NCBI GenBank assembly: GCA_946406145.1
Contig: CAMJJL010000015.1
Coordinates: 1-41,847, forward strand
From: an uncultured Clostridia bacterium
Lineage (GTDB): Bacteria > Bacillota > Clostridia > Oscillospirales > Acutalibacteraceae
Direction: 5' to 3'
Length of the DNA stretch: 41,847 nucleotides
In this document: piece by piece, positions 34,375-41,633 of the stretch
Layout of the letters: every line of letters begins with the position of its first letter
Numbering within the stretch: position 1 is the first letter of the stretch
Made by a program: the position numbers and the translations under genes
The notes under the pieces: generated by a model
Seen by the model: only the letters and a program-made list of their open reading frames with translations
Told to the model about the DNA's origin: nothing
The model's database searches: none

Positions 34375-34817
34375 ACGTTTATCCTTTTAACCATTCTTGT
34401 ACAATCAAATTTCCAACTTTTGAAAACTTCACCGTCTCTTTGCTTGTATCCGATCCTTTCATAAAAGCCTGTCACTTCCAATCTGGCGTCGATTACTATT
34501 TCTGTATAGCCGAGTTCCGCGATCCACTTTTCAGCTTCTGCGATCGCTCTGCTGCCGAGATGCTTTCCTCTATATTCGGGAAGAACTACGACTCGTCCAA
34601 CCAGAACCGTTTTTTCATCCAGCTCATAGAAGCGGCAAGTTGCAACAGGATAGGTGCCATCTATCAGAACGATGTATTTGCTCTTATAGCCGTCATGCTC
34701 ATCGAATTCCTCCTCTAAAGAGATATGGTGCTGACGGTTCATCCCCTGAATCCTGACGGAGTATGCTCCTGCACGTTGCCATGTTTCGGTTGCTCTCAAA
34801 GCTTTGATATCGTCCAT
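34371..34817 (-). CDS. GNAT-family N-acetyltransferase
   Basis: A 148-residue acetyltransferase with the motif LVGRVVVLPEYRGKHLGSRA and the closing VTGFYERIGYKQ, of the ElaA-like GNAT branch. The start at 34817 begins one base after the stop of the upstream small gene and follows GGTGA; ATGs at 34832 and 34829 are also in frame. It is coupled to the sugar acetyltransferase downstream. Substrate unknown. Confidence 0.8.
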   Translation of the reverse strand: MDDIKALRATETWQRAGAYSVRIQGMNRQHHISLEEEFDEHDGYKSKYIVLIDGTYPVATCRFYELDEKTVLVGRVVVLPEYRGKHLGSRAIAEAEKWIAELGYTEIVIDARLEVTGFYERIGYKQRDGEVFKSWKFDCTRMVKRINV

Positions 34818-34818
34818 C

Positions 34819-34986
34819 TCATTCACCATCATTCGCACTTGGTTTCTGCAGTTTCTTTCTGTCGTAAACCTTTTTGCTCTTTACTACTCTGGTCGTCGGC
34901 TTCAAACCATTCCAATCACTTCTCAGCCGAGCATGGAATCTACGCTGTTCTTTTTTGCTTTGCTTTTCGAGCGGTACAATTTTCAT
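34819..34986 (-). CDS. Small basic conserved-type protein
   Basis: A 55-residue Lys/Arg-rich protein: MKIVPLEKQSKKEQRRFHAR, then WNGLKPTTRVVKSKKVYDRK. The motif SKKEQR...PxTR...SKKxYDR is one I associate with short uncharacterised clostridial proteins. The ATG follows the stop of the membrane protein directly (TAATATG) with GAGGGG upstream. Function unknown; the charge would allow nucleic-acid binding. Confidence 0.6.
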   Translation of the reverse strand: MKIVPLEKQSKKEQRRFHARLRSDWNGLKPTTRVVKSKKVYDRKKLQKPSANDGE

Positions 34987-34987
34987 A

Positions 34988-35290
34988 TTACTCAACCCCT
35001 CGCATGATCTTCGTTCCAAGCCATATGAATACTACCGCTGACACGACCAATACGATCAGAGCGGCTATCATGTTCCACAGTCCTGTCAAGGCGCTCAGTG
35101 CCGGTGCAAGAGCCACCAGCGCAACCGCTTTCGCAAGCTGTTTCATATATCGTTTCTCGTCTTTCGGCTGTACTGACACTCTGGCTCGAAACGGCAACAT
35201 TTTATAGTCTTTAGTCAGCGCCATTAACCCGGCATAAATCAGAATAAGACCGGCAAAAATTCCCATCAGGATCGAATACCCATACTCCAT
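34988..35290 (-). CDS. Small three-helix membrane protein, unknown function
   Basis: A 100-residue protein with three hydrophobic segments (about 5-25, 58-74, 78-95) and a basic loop (KDYKMLPFRARVSVQPKDEK). The start at 35290 follows GAGGGTG. The layout recalls DUF3784-type proteins, but I cannot confirm this. It is the first gene of a tightly packed run ending at the kptA remnant. Confidence 0.6.
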   Translation of the reverse strand: MEYGYSILMGIFAGLILIYAGLMALTKDYKMLPFRARVSVQPKDEKRYMKQLAKAVALVALAPALSALTGLWNMIAALIVLVVSAVVFIWLGTKIMRGVE

Positions 35291-35316
35291 ATCTTTCACC
35301 CTCAGTTTCAAGTCTG

Positions 35317-35475
35317 ATACTAAGTTTCCATTAAACGCTTTAACAAATTTATTAACGGAAAACTTCGTAGAACGAGGCGGACGACGCAGACAGGCTGGCG
35401 CCTGTCAAGGAGGACAACGAAGTTATACGGAATTTAACGCAATAAATGTTAAAGCGTTTTAATGAAACTTAGTAT
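35317..35475. repeat. 159-bp palindromic element with nested hairpins
   Basis: 29-base arms (35317-35345 and 35447-35475) are inverted complements with few differences. Nested inside are AACTTCGT/ACGAAGTT (35361-35368, 35417-35424) and a perfect GACAGGC/GCCTGTC hairpin with loop TGGC (35389-35406). The centre is G+C-rich while the arms are A+T-rich. This could be a MITE-like repeat, a structured RNA or an elaborate terminator after the LytTR gene. No coding frame is evident in it. Confidence 0.7.
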
Positions 35476-35512
35476 TATTATTCATTATGATAACAGATCA
35501 TACAGATATTGT

Positions 35513-36337
35513 CTACAAGGATTTGCTTGAAAACTGCTGAATCGCCATATCACGAAAAGCTGTATATTTCTTCTCAGGGATCGGCAGCTCTGCGCCGTCT
35601 GACAGCGTCAGCTTAAAGCGTCGGATGTTTCGGATATAACCGGGATTGACCAAATAGCTCTGATGACACCTGAGGAACAGATGATGATATCTTTTTTCAA
35701 GCGCAGATACACTTGTCAGCACCTCGACCGATTCTCCGTCGACAGTATGCAGAATGCTGTGTCTGCTCTCGTGAGCCGCTTCAATGTATACAACGGTATC
35801 GGAAAGGATAAAGTAATCCGAACGATCGAGTCCGTGGAAGTGGATGCGATCACCGTTTTGTCTGAGAGAAGCGCTGCTGTAATAGATTTGATGAAAGTTT
35901 TTCGGATATATCGTATCCTCCTCATGCATGGAATGAGGGTTGGAGATATGACAGAGCAGTATCCTTGGCTGTTTCTCTTTGCTGCCGTTCTCATCCTCAA
36001 TCATACGCTCGCACCAAGTCAGGAGCAGGCGCTGATACAAAGTGATATCATGGTTATCGGGATAGTGCGTAGTAACGTGATAACTCAACATCACATCGCA
36101 GGACGAAGGATGAGCGCTTGTGTGCATGACCTCGATATTTCCCAAGGAAAAGGACAGAGAGTGGTCCTCGGCGTTCCATACCTCGATCATCTTTTCCCTG
36201 CCGTGCAGGAATTGCCCCTCGGCGGGACCGTACCATAGCGCGTCATCGTCCATGTGCATCAGGAACGGCATATAGTCGTTCTCATAGTATTTCATGATCA
36301 GTTCTGCCGAGAAATCGGCGATCTGCTGTTGGTTCAT
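35513..36337 (-). CDS. LytTR-type transcriptional regulator with N-terminal NTF2/SnoaL-like domain
   Basis: A 274-residue regulator. Residues about 1-140 look like an NTF2/SnoaL-type ligand-binding fold (AELIMKYYENDYMPFLMHMD, then DALWYGPAEGQFLHGREKM). Residues about 175-270 are a LytTR DNA-binding domain (VVYIEAAHESRHSILH, LEKRYHHLFLRCHQSYLVNP, FKLTLSDGAELPIPEKKY). There is no phospho-receiver domain, so it is not an ordinary response regulator; a small ligand may be sensed directly. GGGAG precedes the ATG. It is divergent from the Asn-rich dockerin gene, with repeats suited to LytTR binding between them. Confidence 0.82.
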   Translation of the reverse strand: MNQQQIADFSAELIMKYYENDYMPFLMHMDDDALWYGPAEGQFLHGREKMIEVWNAEDHSLSFSLGNIEVMHTSAHPSSCDVMLSYHVTTHYPDNHDITLYQRLLLTWCERMIEDENGSKEKQPRILLCHISNPHSMHEEDTIYPKNFHQIYYSSASLRQNGDRIHFHGLDRSDYFILSDTVVYIEAAHESRHSILHTVDGESVEVLTSVSALEKRYHHLFLRCHQSYLVNPGYIRNIRRFKLTLSDGAELPIPEKKYTAFRDMAIQQFSSKSL

Positions 36338-36366
36338 CTTCTTGCTCCCGATTTGTTATTGCTGTC

Positions 36367-36395
36367 ATTATATCAAAAAGTCTGTAGCGGGGCAA
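36367..36395 (-). promoter_or_regulatory. Promoter of the LytTR gene
   Basis: Minus strand: TTGCCC (36395-36390), spacer 17, TATAAT (36372-36367). Its -35 overlaps the first of the two direct repeats at 36393, so binding there could repress it. Confidence 0.6.
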
Positions 36396-36424
36396 GTTCT
36401 TTTCGCAAAAATACAAGTCTTTTT
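36393..36424 (+). promoter_or_regulatory. Direct repeats, candidate LytTR binding site
   Basis: CAAGTTCTTTT (36393-36403) and CAAGTCTTTTT (36414-36424) start 21 bases apart, about two helix turns. LytTR proteins bind two direct repeats of about 9 bp with this spacing. The pair lies 10 bases upstream of the dockerin-gene -35, an activator position. Confidence 0.45.
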
Positions 36425-36434
36425 TGGAAATCTA

Positions 36435-36464
36435 TTGACTTTAGAAACAGCGGTATAGTACAAT
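36435..36464 (+). promoter_or_regulatory. Promoter of the Asn-rich dockerin gene
   Basis: TTGACT (36435-36440), spacer 18, TACAAT (36459-36464), 50 bases before the start codon. Confidence 0.7.
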
Positions 36465-36514
36465 GAGATCGTACTTAAAACACTTCCCCGAACGAAAGAT
36501 AAGGAGGCGTCAAA

Positions 36515-38425
36515 ATGAAAAAGAAAGCCATAAAAGTGTTAGCGGTTATCCTTACCATATGCGTGATGATCGGCGCAACCTCTCTTTGTGCGTCGGCATA
36601 TTCCTCTGACATCACGGGAACGGTAGAATTCAACGGAGAGTCCAGACTGAATAACTACGGCTTTGTCTGGCAGAACCAAAGCAGCATCGTGAACAACCGC
36701 GAGGGCGCTACCATCCACAATAATCAGCCCCAGGCGAAGATCACCAACAATTACGGTACGGTCGGCTCTTCGACGACTTCCAGCAGATTATACGGAAGCG
36801 CAGGAAACGAAGGAACGATCGATTACAACTACGGCGTTTTGGTCAGTAACCTCGAAGGCGGCAACCTGTACCGCAACTACGGCAGGATCACCGGGTACAA
36901 TTTCGGCACTATAACGGATAACCAAGAAGGGGCTTACCTTTTCTGTAACGCCGGTATCATGAATGAAAATTACGGTACGGTAGAGTTCAACATGAGAGGC
37001 GGAATGCTCTACAGCAACCTCGGGCTGATCACGGAAGCCAACACAGGAACCGTCGGCGTTAACAGGGGTACGATCCAAAGGAGCGGCGCTACTTCCGCCT
37101 ACGCTTTTGACACAGGCAAGGTAGAAGAAAACTACGGCACGATCGTCAGCAACGCATACCGCAGTACGGTCGAGAAGAACGCGGGAACGATCACCGATAA
37201 CACCGGCTGCGTCAGGAATTATACCGGCGGCAGCGTTGGGAACAACGCCCGGGACGGCGTAGTATACAACTACGGCGGAACGGTTCAGCGCAACGAAGGC
37301 AAACATTATCTCCAAGCCGATCTGAAAACGGCGCATGCCACGGTCGCTTACGGCGAAGGCTTCTCCTCCGACAACGGCGTCGACTGCTGGCTGCTTGAGG
37401 GCGCAAGCGGAACCGCTGTGATCACTCCCGACGAGGATTATGAGATCGCCTCCATCCCTGCGGACAGCAGGATCACCTCAGCTGTGAAGAACAACGACGG
37501 CTCCTGGAGCGTAACCGTCGGCGAACTGAGCGCAAACGTCAGCGCCGATGACTTAGGCATAACAGCCGCTCCTATGCCGGAATACTACACCGTCAGCATT
37601 ATTACCGGCGATCACGGTGAGGATCTATCCGTAGAGGCAGCTCGCGGCACGAGATTCTTTGACGCGCTGAATAACACCGGCGTGTTTGAAACGCTTGACG
37701 CGATGGAAACCGAAGATCATATCTTCCGCGATCTGGCGACGAAGCCGCTGACCGAATTTGCCGACGAAGAGGAATACGGCGACGACGCTTATGCTCTTTT
37801 GAACACGACCGTCACCTCAGATATGACCGTATACGCCGGCTTCTACACGAAGATCAAGAAAGTCAACCTGACGCTCGATCAGCCCGTTATCGGCACAACC
37901 GTTACCTTGACAGATGATATTCAGACGCCTGCTCCTGTGCTGATACTCGAAGACGAAGCGCATTATTCAATATACTCCGATCCCGAGTATCAATATTCTC
38001 AGTGGTACACAAAGGACAACGATGAATACACCGCCTTCGAAGGGACTTTTGAGAAAGGTGAAACCTACTATGTTGATTGTCTGCTTGTTCCCGACTTTGG
38101 CTACTGGTTGGATGATAATACCGTCGTAAATGCAATCGGTGCAACGGTGGAGGAAGCATCCGGACGTATGTCTTTGTCCGTATCGTTATCTGCTCAGGCC
38201 GTCGCTCCCACCATTCTCGGTGACGCTGACGGCGATGGAAGGGTTACGGCTAACGACACCACTTGGATCCAACGCTTTCTATTACAAATGAAAGTGTGCA
38301 GCTCCTTCGATGAATCTGCCGCCGATGTGAACAATGACGGTAAAATCACGGTCATCGACGTTACATGGATCCAGCGCTGGCTCGTCGGAACGGCCATCCC
38401 TTATCCTATCGGGAAAGCAATATAA
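36515..38425 (+). CDS. Secreted dockerin protein with Asn/Gly/Tyr-rich repeat region
   Basis: A 636-residue exported protein; AAGGAGG lies 8 bases before the ATG. Signal peptide about 1-28. Residues about 30-275 are unusual: short degenerate repeats rich in Asn, Gly, Tyr and Thr (NNYGTV, ENYGTI, RNYGRI, YNFGTI, KNAGTI, YNYGGTV), about one per 10-20 residues. Regular spacing of Asn and small residues suggests a beta-helix or solenoid, as in adhesins or ice-binding-like folds. Beta-rich domains follow (about 280-550). A dockerin closes the protein from about 569 (GDADGDGRVTANDTTWIQR and DVNNDGKITVIDVTWIQR). No catalytic motif is seen. It lies inside the mobile element with its own regulator next to it. 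Likely a scaffold-docked binding or structural protein. Confidence 0.8.
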   Translation: MKKKAIKVLAVILTICVMIGATSLCASAYSSDITGTVEFNGESRLNNYGFVWQNQSSIVNNREGATIHNNQPQAKITNNYGTVGSSTTSSRLYGSAGNEGTIDYNYGVLVSNLEGGNLYRNYGRITGYNFGTITDNQEGAYLFCNAGIMNENYGTVEFNMRGGMLYSNLGLITEANTGTVGVNRGTIQRSGATSAYAFDTGKVEENYGTIVSNAYRSTVEKNAGTITDNTGCVRNYTGGSVGNNARDGVVYNYGGTVQRNEGKHYLQADLKTAHATVAYGEGFSSDNGVDCWLLEGASGTAVITPDEDYEIASIPADSRITSAVKNNDGSWSVTVGELSANVSADDLGITAAPMPEYYTVSIITGDHGEDLSVEAARGTRFFDALNNTGVFETLDAMETEDHIFRDLATKPLTEFADEEEYGDDAYALLNTTVTSDMTVYAGFYTKIKKVNLTLDQPVIGTTVTLTDDIQTPAPVLILEDEAHYSIYSDPEYQYSQWYTKDNDEYTAFEGTFEKGETYYVDCLLVPDFGYWLDDNTVVNAIGATVEEASGRMSLSVSLSAQAVAPTILGDADGDGRVTANDTTWIQRFLLQMKVCSSFDESAADVNNDGKITVIDVTWIQRWLVGTAIPYPIGKAI

Positions 38426-38428
38426 ATT

Positions 38429-38466
38429 AATCCACCCTTCTTATTCTTATTCCGGAAGGGTGGATT
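38429..38466. terminator. Terminator between the dockerin gene and the virB4 remnant
   Basis: A perfect 12-bp inverted repeat: AATCCACCCTTC (38429-38440) with GAAGGGTGGATT (38455-38466). It serves the plus-strand gene and, by position, also the convergent virB4 remnant. Confidence 0.82.
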
Positions 38467-38468
38467 AT

Positions 38469-39307
38469 TTATCTACCGCCTGCCTTACCGAACATCGCCG
38501 CTTTGTAATCAGGCGCGATTACCTGAAGGAGATATCTTTCATTACCGCACCGATAAAGGCAAGTACCTCGTTCGGGATACTTGATCAATTCGAATTCTGA
38601 CGGTTCAACCATCAGAGCGTCCATATACTCCTTGGGATTGATCTGTCCTGCGTTAAACAGGAACTGGTGAGTTGGGATTGAGAACACGGCTTTGTAAACT
38701 CACGAATAGAGGGAATCAAAAAGTCCTCGATGTTCTGGGATGCCAGAATGATCGAGGATTCTTTCTTTCGCACACGCTTCATGGCGTTGCGGATATATTC
38801 GATTGCGGTCATGTTGGTAAGGAACAAATACAGCTCATCAATAGATGCAGCTGTATGACCTTCACCGAGAAGTTGGTTACTCATAAAGGACAGGATGTTG
38901 AACAGCATTGTATCCTTTAATCGCTTGTTCGTTTCAAGCAGTCCCTTAACACCAAACACAAGGAAATTTGAATCCTTGATATTCGTATGTCCGTTGAAAT
39001 ACTTTGACTCTGCGCCGACACACATCGAGTTATCCTCGACATCAAGACGGGCTTTCAGGTAGCTTTTGTTGTCGTCAAAGCATTCCGTTGAATCTGTACA
39101 GCAGATCTCGATATCAGGTACGGAGGATAAAACCATCATGAGATGACGGATCTTGATCTCAATGTTCACATAGGAGAGCACCGAGATATTGGTCGGAGAT
39201 ACTGTGTAAAACAGCAGTTCTCCTTTCTTGGTTTTTAAGCCGTACTTGGTAAAGCTCTTGGCTCCGAGAAGATCCCGAACAGAGTTACCCTTTCTCTTTT
39301 TTGCCAT
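38469..39307 (-). pseudogene. VirB4/TraE-type conjugation ATPase with internal deletion and frameshift
   Basis: VirB4 ATPases power type IV secretion and have about 600-800 residues. Here an N-terminal part (MAKKRKGNSVRDLLGAKSFT ... CTDSTECFDDNKSYLKARL) passes near codon 95 (about 39025) into the C-terminal part (YFNGHTN, FLVFGVKGLL, Walker B-like SIDELYLFLTN, ASQNIEDFLIPSIREFTKP). The whole middle, with the Walker A loop, is missing. After REFTKP, near 38688, one base is lost and the ending continues in another frame (FSIPTHQFLFN, LIKYPERGTCLYRCGNERYL) to 38469. GGAGGTGATAGGGG precedes the start. The product cannot hydrolyse ATP, so this copy cannot support transfer. Confidence 0.85.
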
Positions 39308-39361
39308 CCCCTATCACCTCCATTCATAGTACTGCTGATTGGTAATGAAATACCGCACGGC

Positions 39362-39574
39362 TTAGCGTATGAAATCAAGAATTGTTGTATCGTCGAGCCG
39401 AATTGTTAAAAAGCCAAAGCATACTGTCAGAGCGATCGGCAGAATAAAGTGCAGCTCTACCAGTATGACAATGGATAACAGGGCAGCAATGCCCACTATC
39501 AAAAAGTCCCTTAATCCCCAAAGCCATAAATTTGCCGTAGCTCTCATGTTTTGAGGATACAGATATCTTGTCAT
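39362..39574 (-). CDS. PrgI-family small membrane protein of a type IV secretion system
   Basis: A 70-residue protein with two hydrophobic segments (LRDFLIVGIAALLSIVILVE and LPIALTVCFGFLTI) and a short polar end. This is the size and layout of PrgI/VirB3-like proteins, which sit in the membrane next to VirB4 in Gram-positive conjugation systems. Its ATG overlaps the upstream stop (TAATG), and the virB4 remnant follows after 54 bases, the usual order. It looks intact. Confidence 0.78.
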   Translation of the reverse strand: MTRYLYPQNMRATANLWLWGLRDFLIVGIAALLSIVILVELHFILPIALTVCFGFLTIRLDDTTILDFIR

Positions 39575-39954
39575 TATATACCTCCGATCGTAATATCATC
39601 GCTGAATTCTTCAACAAATTCCTTGGGCGTACAACCAAAATAGTTTCGGGTAGTCTCGCCAATCATGTCTTTGATAAGCTGTGCTTCGTTTTCTGTAGGC
39701 GTGTACTCAAATTCTTCGTACTTTGTATCCGAGGACAAAACACAGTCTATCTTGAGCTTATCTTCAGTTGGGTTATAGGTTGCGTACATATTCAACCATT
39801 CGCTGTCATCAGCTTTGGTATTGATTCCGAATTTTTCATCGACATCAAACCATGTTTCAATATATACACTGATACCGTTGGGATCTTCCGCGTCGACCTC
39901 TATCTCAGGATCGATCACAATATCATCTTTTGTCAGTTCGTTGTTATCTGTCAT
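39574..39954 (-). CDS. Acidic conserved-type ICE protein, unknown function
   Basis: A 126-residue acidic, soluble protein (MTDNNELTKDDIVIDPEIEV; later SVYIETWFDVDEKFGINTKA and EAQLIKDMIGETTRNYFG). The start at 39954 follows AAGGAGGG; the frame is open further upstream without a site. It lies between the VirB6-like and PrgI genes, where clostridial ICEs often carry a small accessory gene. No domain recognised. Confidence 0.65.
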   Translation of the reverse strand: MTDNNELTKDDIVIDPEIEVDAEDPNGISVYIETWFDVDEKFGINTKADDSEWLNMYATYNPTEDKLKIDCVLSSDTKYEEFEYTPTENEAQLIKDMIGETTRNYFGCTPKEFVEEFSDDITIGGI

Positions 39955-39967
39955 ATAACCCTCCTTA

Positions 39968-40459
39968 CTACGCTCTTGCAACAGAACGCGCAAGGTTGAC
40001 AGCGGTGGTAGAAGCATGCACTACGGACATCATATTCACCTTAACAGAAGAATCCAAACCGAACTGCTGGGCAATTCGAGGCACCTCGTTCGCGGCGAGC
40101 ATAATGCCAAGCGCCAATATCATATTGGTTTCCATCGTCATGAGACTGAGGAACAACATCGTGGTTTGCATAAAGGCTGTCAAGCAAATAGCTACCACCT
40201 GACGGATCCACTGATAGAATCCGTCTGTGTATCCTCTCGGGACGGAAAACATATATAATGAGCCTACAGCCATCTGTATCAGCAGGATACCTCCGCGCTT
40301 GATATTTTGGAAGAATATCTTGACGATGCAATAGCCGTAAGCAATCAGCATAATTAACACAAGCGGTCCCGGCGGAGAGGCCTCTGTCAGTTTAAATGAC
40401 TTTTCAAGGACGTCTGTTGCTCCTTCAACTACAGACGTATCGAAAACATTTCCCGGCAA
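39968..40459 (-). pseudogene. VirB6/TrbL-type conjugation channel protein, C-terminal part only
   Basis: 163 codons match the C-terminal half of the polytopic VirB6/TrbL protein of Tn1549-like elements: LIMLIAYGYCIVKIFFQNIK, RGGILLIQMAVGSLYMFSVP, RGYTDGF and NEVPRIAQQFGLDSSVKVNM. The family has about 280-300 residues. The first membrane segments are missing. The only start available is a TTG at 40459 without a ribosome site, and upstream the sequence passes into another gene in a different frame, so a deletion has probably joined the two. Confidence 0.75.
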
Positions 40460-40758
40460 GTAATGAGTACAAAGAAATCCGTATCCTCAACAAAGGAGCA
40501 GTGATCGCTCAAGAAGCTCGGATCCGCTTCAGCCCTCTTATTCATATAGGCTAACTCGTTGATATCCGCGTCGACATATTCACCTTCGCCATAGGTGTAC
40601 ACATCAGCGTGGACACAAATTTCATCGCCGTAATCCAGCTTATCCAAGAATTTCTCATAAGCTGTATATCCTGTAAGGTCTTTTTCACCTGTGGGATAAC
40701 CGCATACGAGAAATGAATCTTTATTGATGCCGGAATCCAGCGTTACCTTAGAAAACAT
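40429..40758 (-). CDS. Uncharacterised acidic ICE protein, probably fused to a deletion joint
   Basis: A 109-codon frame: MFSKVTLDSGINKDSFLVCG, then GYTAYEKFLDKLDYGDEICV and DADINELAYMNKRAEADPSF. The last 11 or so codons overlap the VirB6-like remnant in another frame, so the native C-terminus is probably lost. The nearest ribosome site (GGGAGGT) is 17 bases before the ATG, which is long. No domain recognised. It follows the 287-codon gene by 11 bases. Confidence 0.5.
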   Translation of the reverse strand: MFSKVTLDSGINKDSFLVCGYPTGEKDLTGYTAYEKFLDKLDYGDEICVHADVYTYGEGEYVDADINELAYMNKRAEADPSFLSDHCSFVEDTDFFVLITCREMFSIRL

Positions 40759-40769
40759 TAAAGCTATGG

Positions 40770-41633
40770 TTACATACCTCCCATCTGTTGCGAACTGACC
40801 TGACCAAGATAATCAGTCATTTCAGATTCGTCGTAAATAAAGATGTTTTCATCACCGGATTCGCCGAGAGAGATAAACAGATGTCCTTCTTCGGTTGTGA
40901 TCGGGTTTTCCCTAAACTTCTTACCGAAGCCGTACTCGTTCTGTCCGGCGATGAACTTCTTCATAAACTCCTTTTCGTCAGCTGTCAAAGGTTCTGTGGT
41001 TCTGACCTCTACAGTGCCGTACAGAGTTCCTTTCTCGTTCAAAGCAGTCCACTCAATGGATTTGAGCTTGCTTTTGATTGAAAAGCCGTCCCTATCGATA
41101 AAATATCTCTTCATATCTCCTTCAGGCACGGACTGTTCCCTTTCGAGACGTTCGAGCAGCTTGTCTGCGTAATCTGTCACATAGTCATTGTCAACAGGCT
41201 CCATCTCACCCTCATAAGGAACCTTCAGTTCTGCATTCAAGGGGAAATAAAAGGTTTCTGTCACAGGTATATTTGCACTGACGGCTTCTCGGATATCGTC
41301 AATCAGTTCTTTCCGTGAAAGATACTGATTGTGGAGAATATTGTTTTCAATATCTCCGTCGAGATATTCTGCTGAATTCTGTATCAGATAGCATAAGGCA
41401 TTGAGCTGTGTCAGAGTGTCGTTCTCATCAAACATAAGGCACAAATGTCTGCCGATATCGTTATCTGAGTAGATTTTCACCTGAACATCATTGTCTTCGT
41501 CATCTGAAAGGAAGATTTTATCAGGAGTTGTCCTGAGTCCCATCTTCCAGAGATCCTTTTGAATATCTACATTGTTTCGGGGCAGTGTTTCAACTAAAGT
41601 GAAGTTATGTCCCATGATTACTGCGTTGATCAA
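40770..41633 (-). CDS. Uncharacterised ICE accessory protein
   Basis: A 287-residue soluble acidic protein. The N-terminal 90 residues (KIFLSDDEDNDVQVKIYSDN, then DTLTQLNALCYLIQN) recall proteins found beside ArdA on clostridial ICEs. The C-terminal part is Glu-rich without a known motif. It starts with TTG at 41633, overlapping the stop of the ArdA-like gene (ACTTGATC), with GGAG 10 bases upstream, so translation is probably coupled. Function unknown. Confidence 0.6.
   Translation of the reverse strand: MINAVIMGHNFTLVETLPRNNVDIQKDLWKMGLRTTPDKIFLSDDEDNDVQVKIYSDNDIGRHLCLMFDENDTLTQLNALCYLIQNSAEYLDGDIENNILHNQYLSRKELIDDIREAVSANIPVTETFYFPLNAELKVPYEGEMEPVDNDYVTDYADKLLERLEREQSVPEGDMKRYFIDRDGFSIKSKLKSIEWTALNEKGTLYGTVEVRTTEPLTADEKEFMKKFIAGQNEYGFGKKFRENPITTEEGHLFISLGESGDENIFIYDESEMTDYLGQVSSQQMGGM

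Noticed and set aside
32134..36337. Cargo genes of the element as an anti-phage defence system
   Set aside because: Apart from the ArdA-like protein at the edge, the genes are acetyltransferases, a dehydrogenase, a truncated KptA and small unknowns; no nuclease, toxin or sensor of a known system is visible.
38680..38692. virB4 frameshift as a pure sequencing error
   Set aside because: Possible in itself, but the same gene also lacks its whole middle, so it is broken either way.
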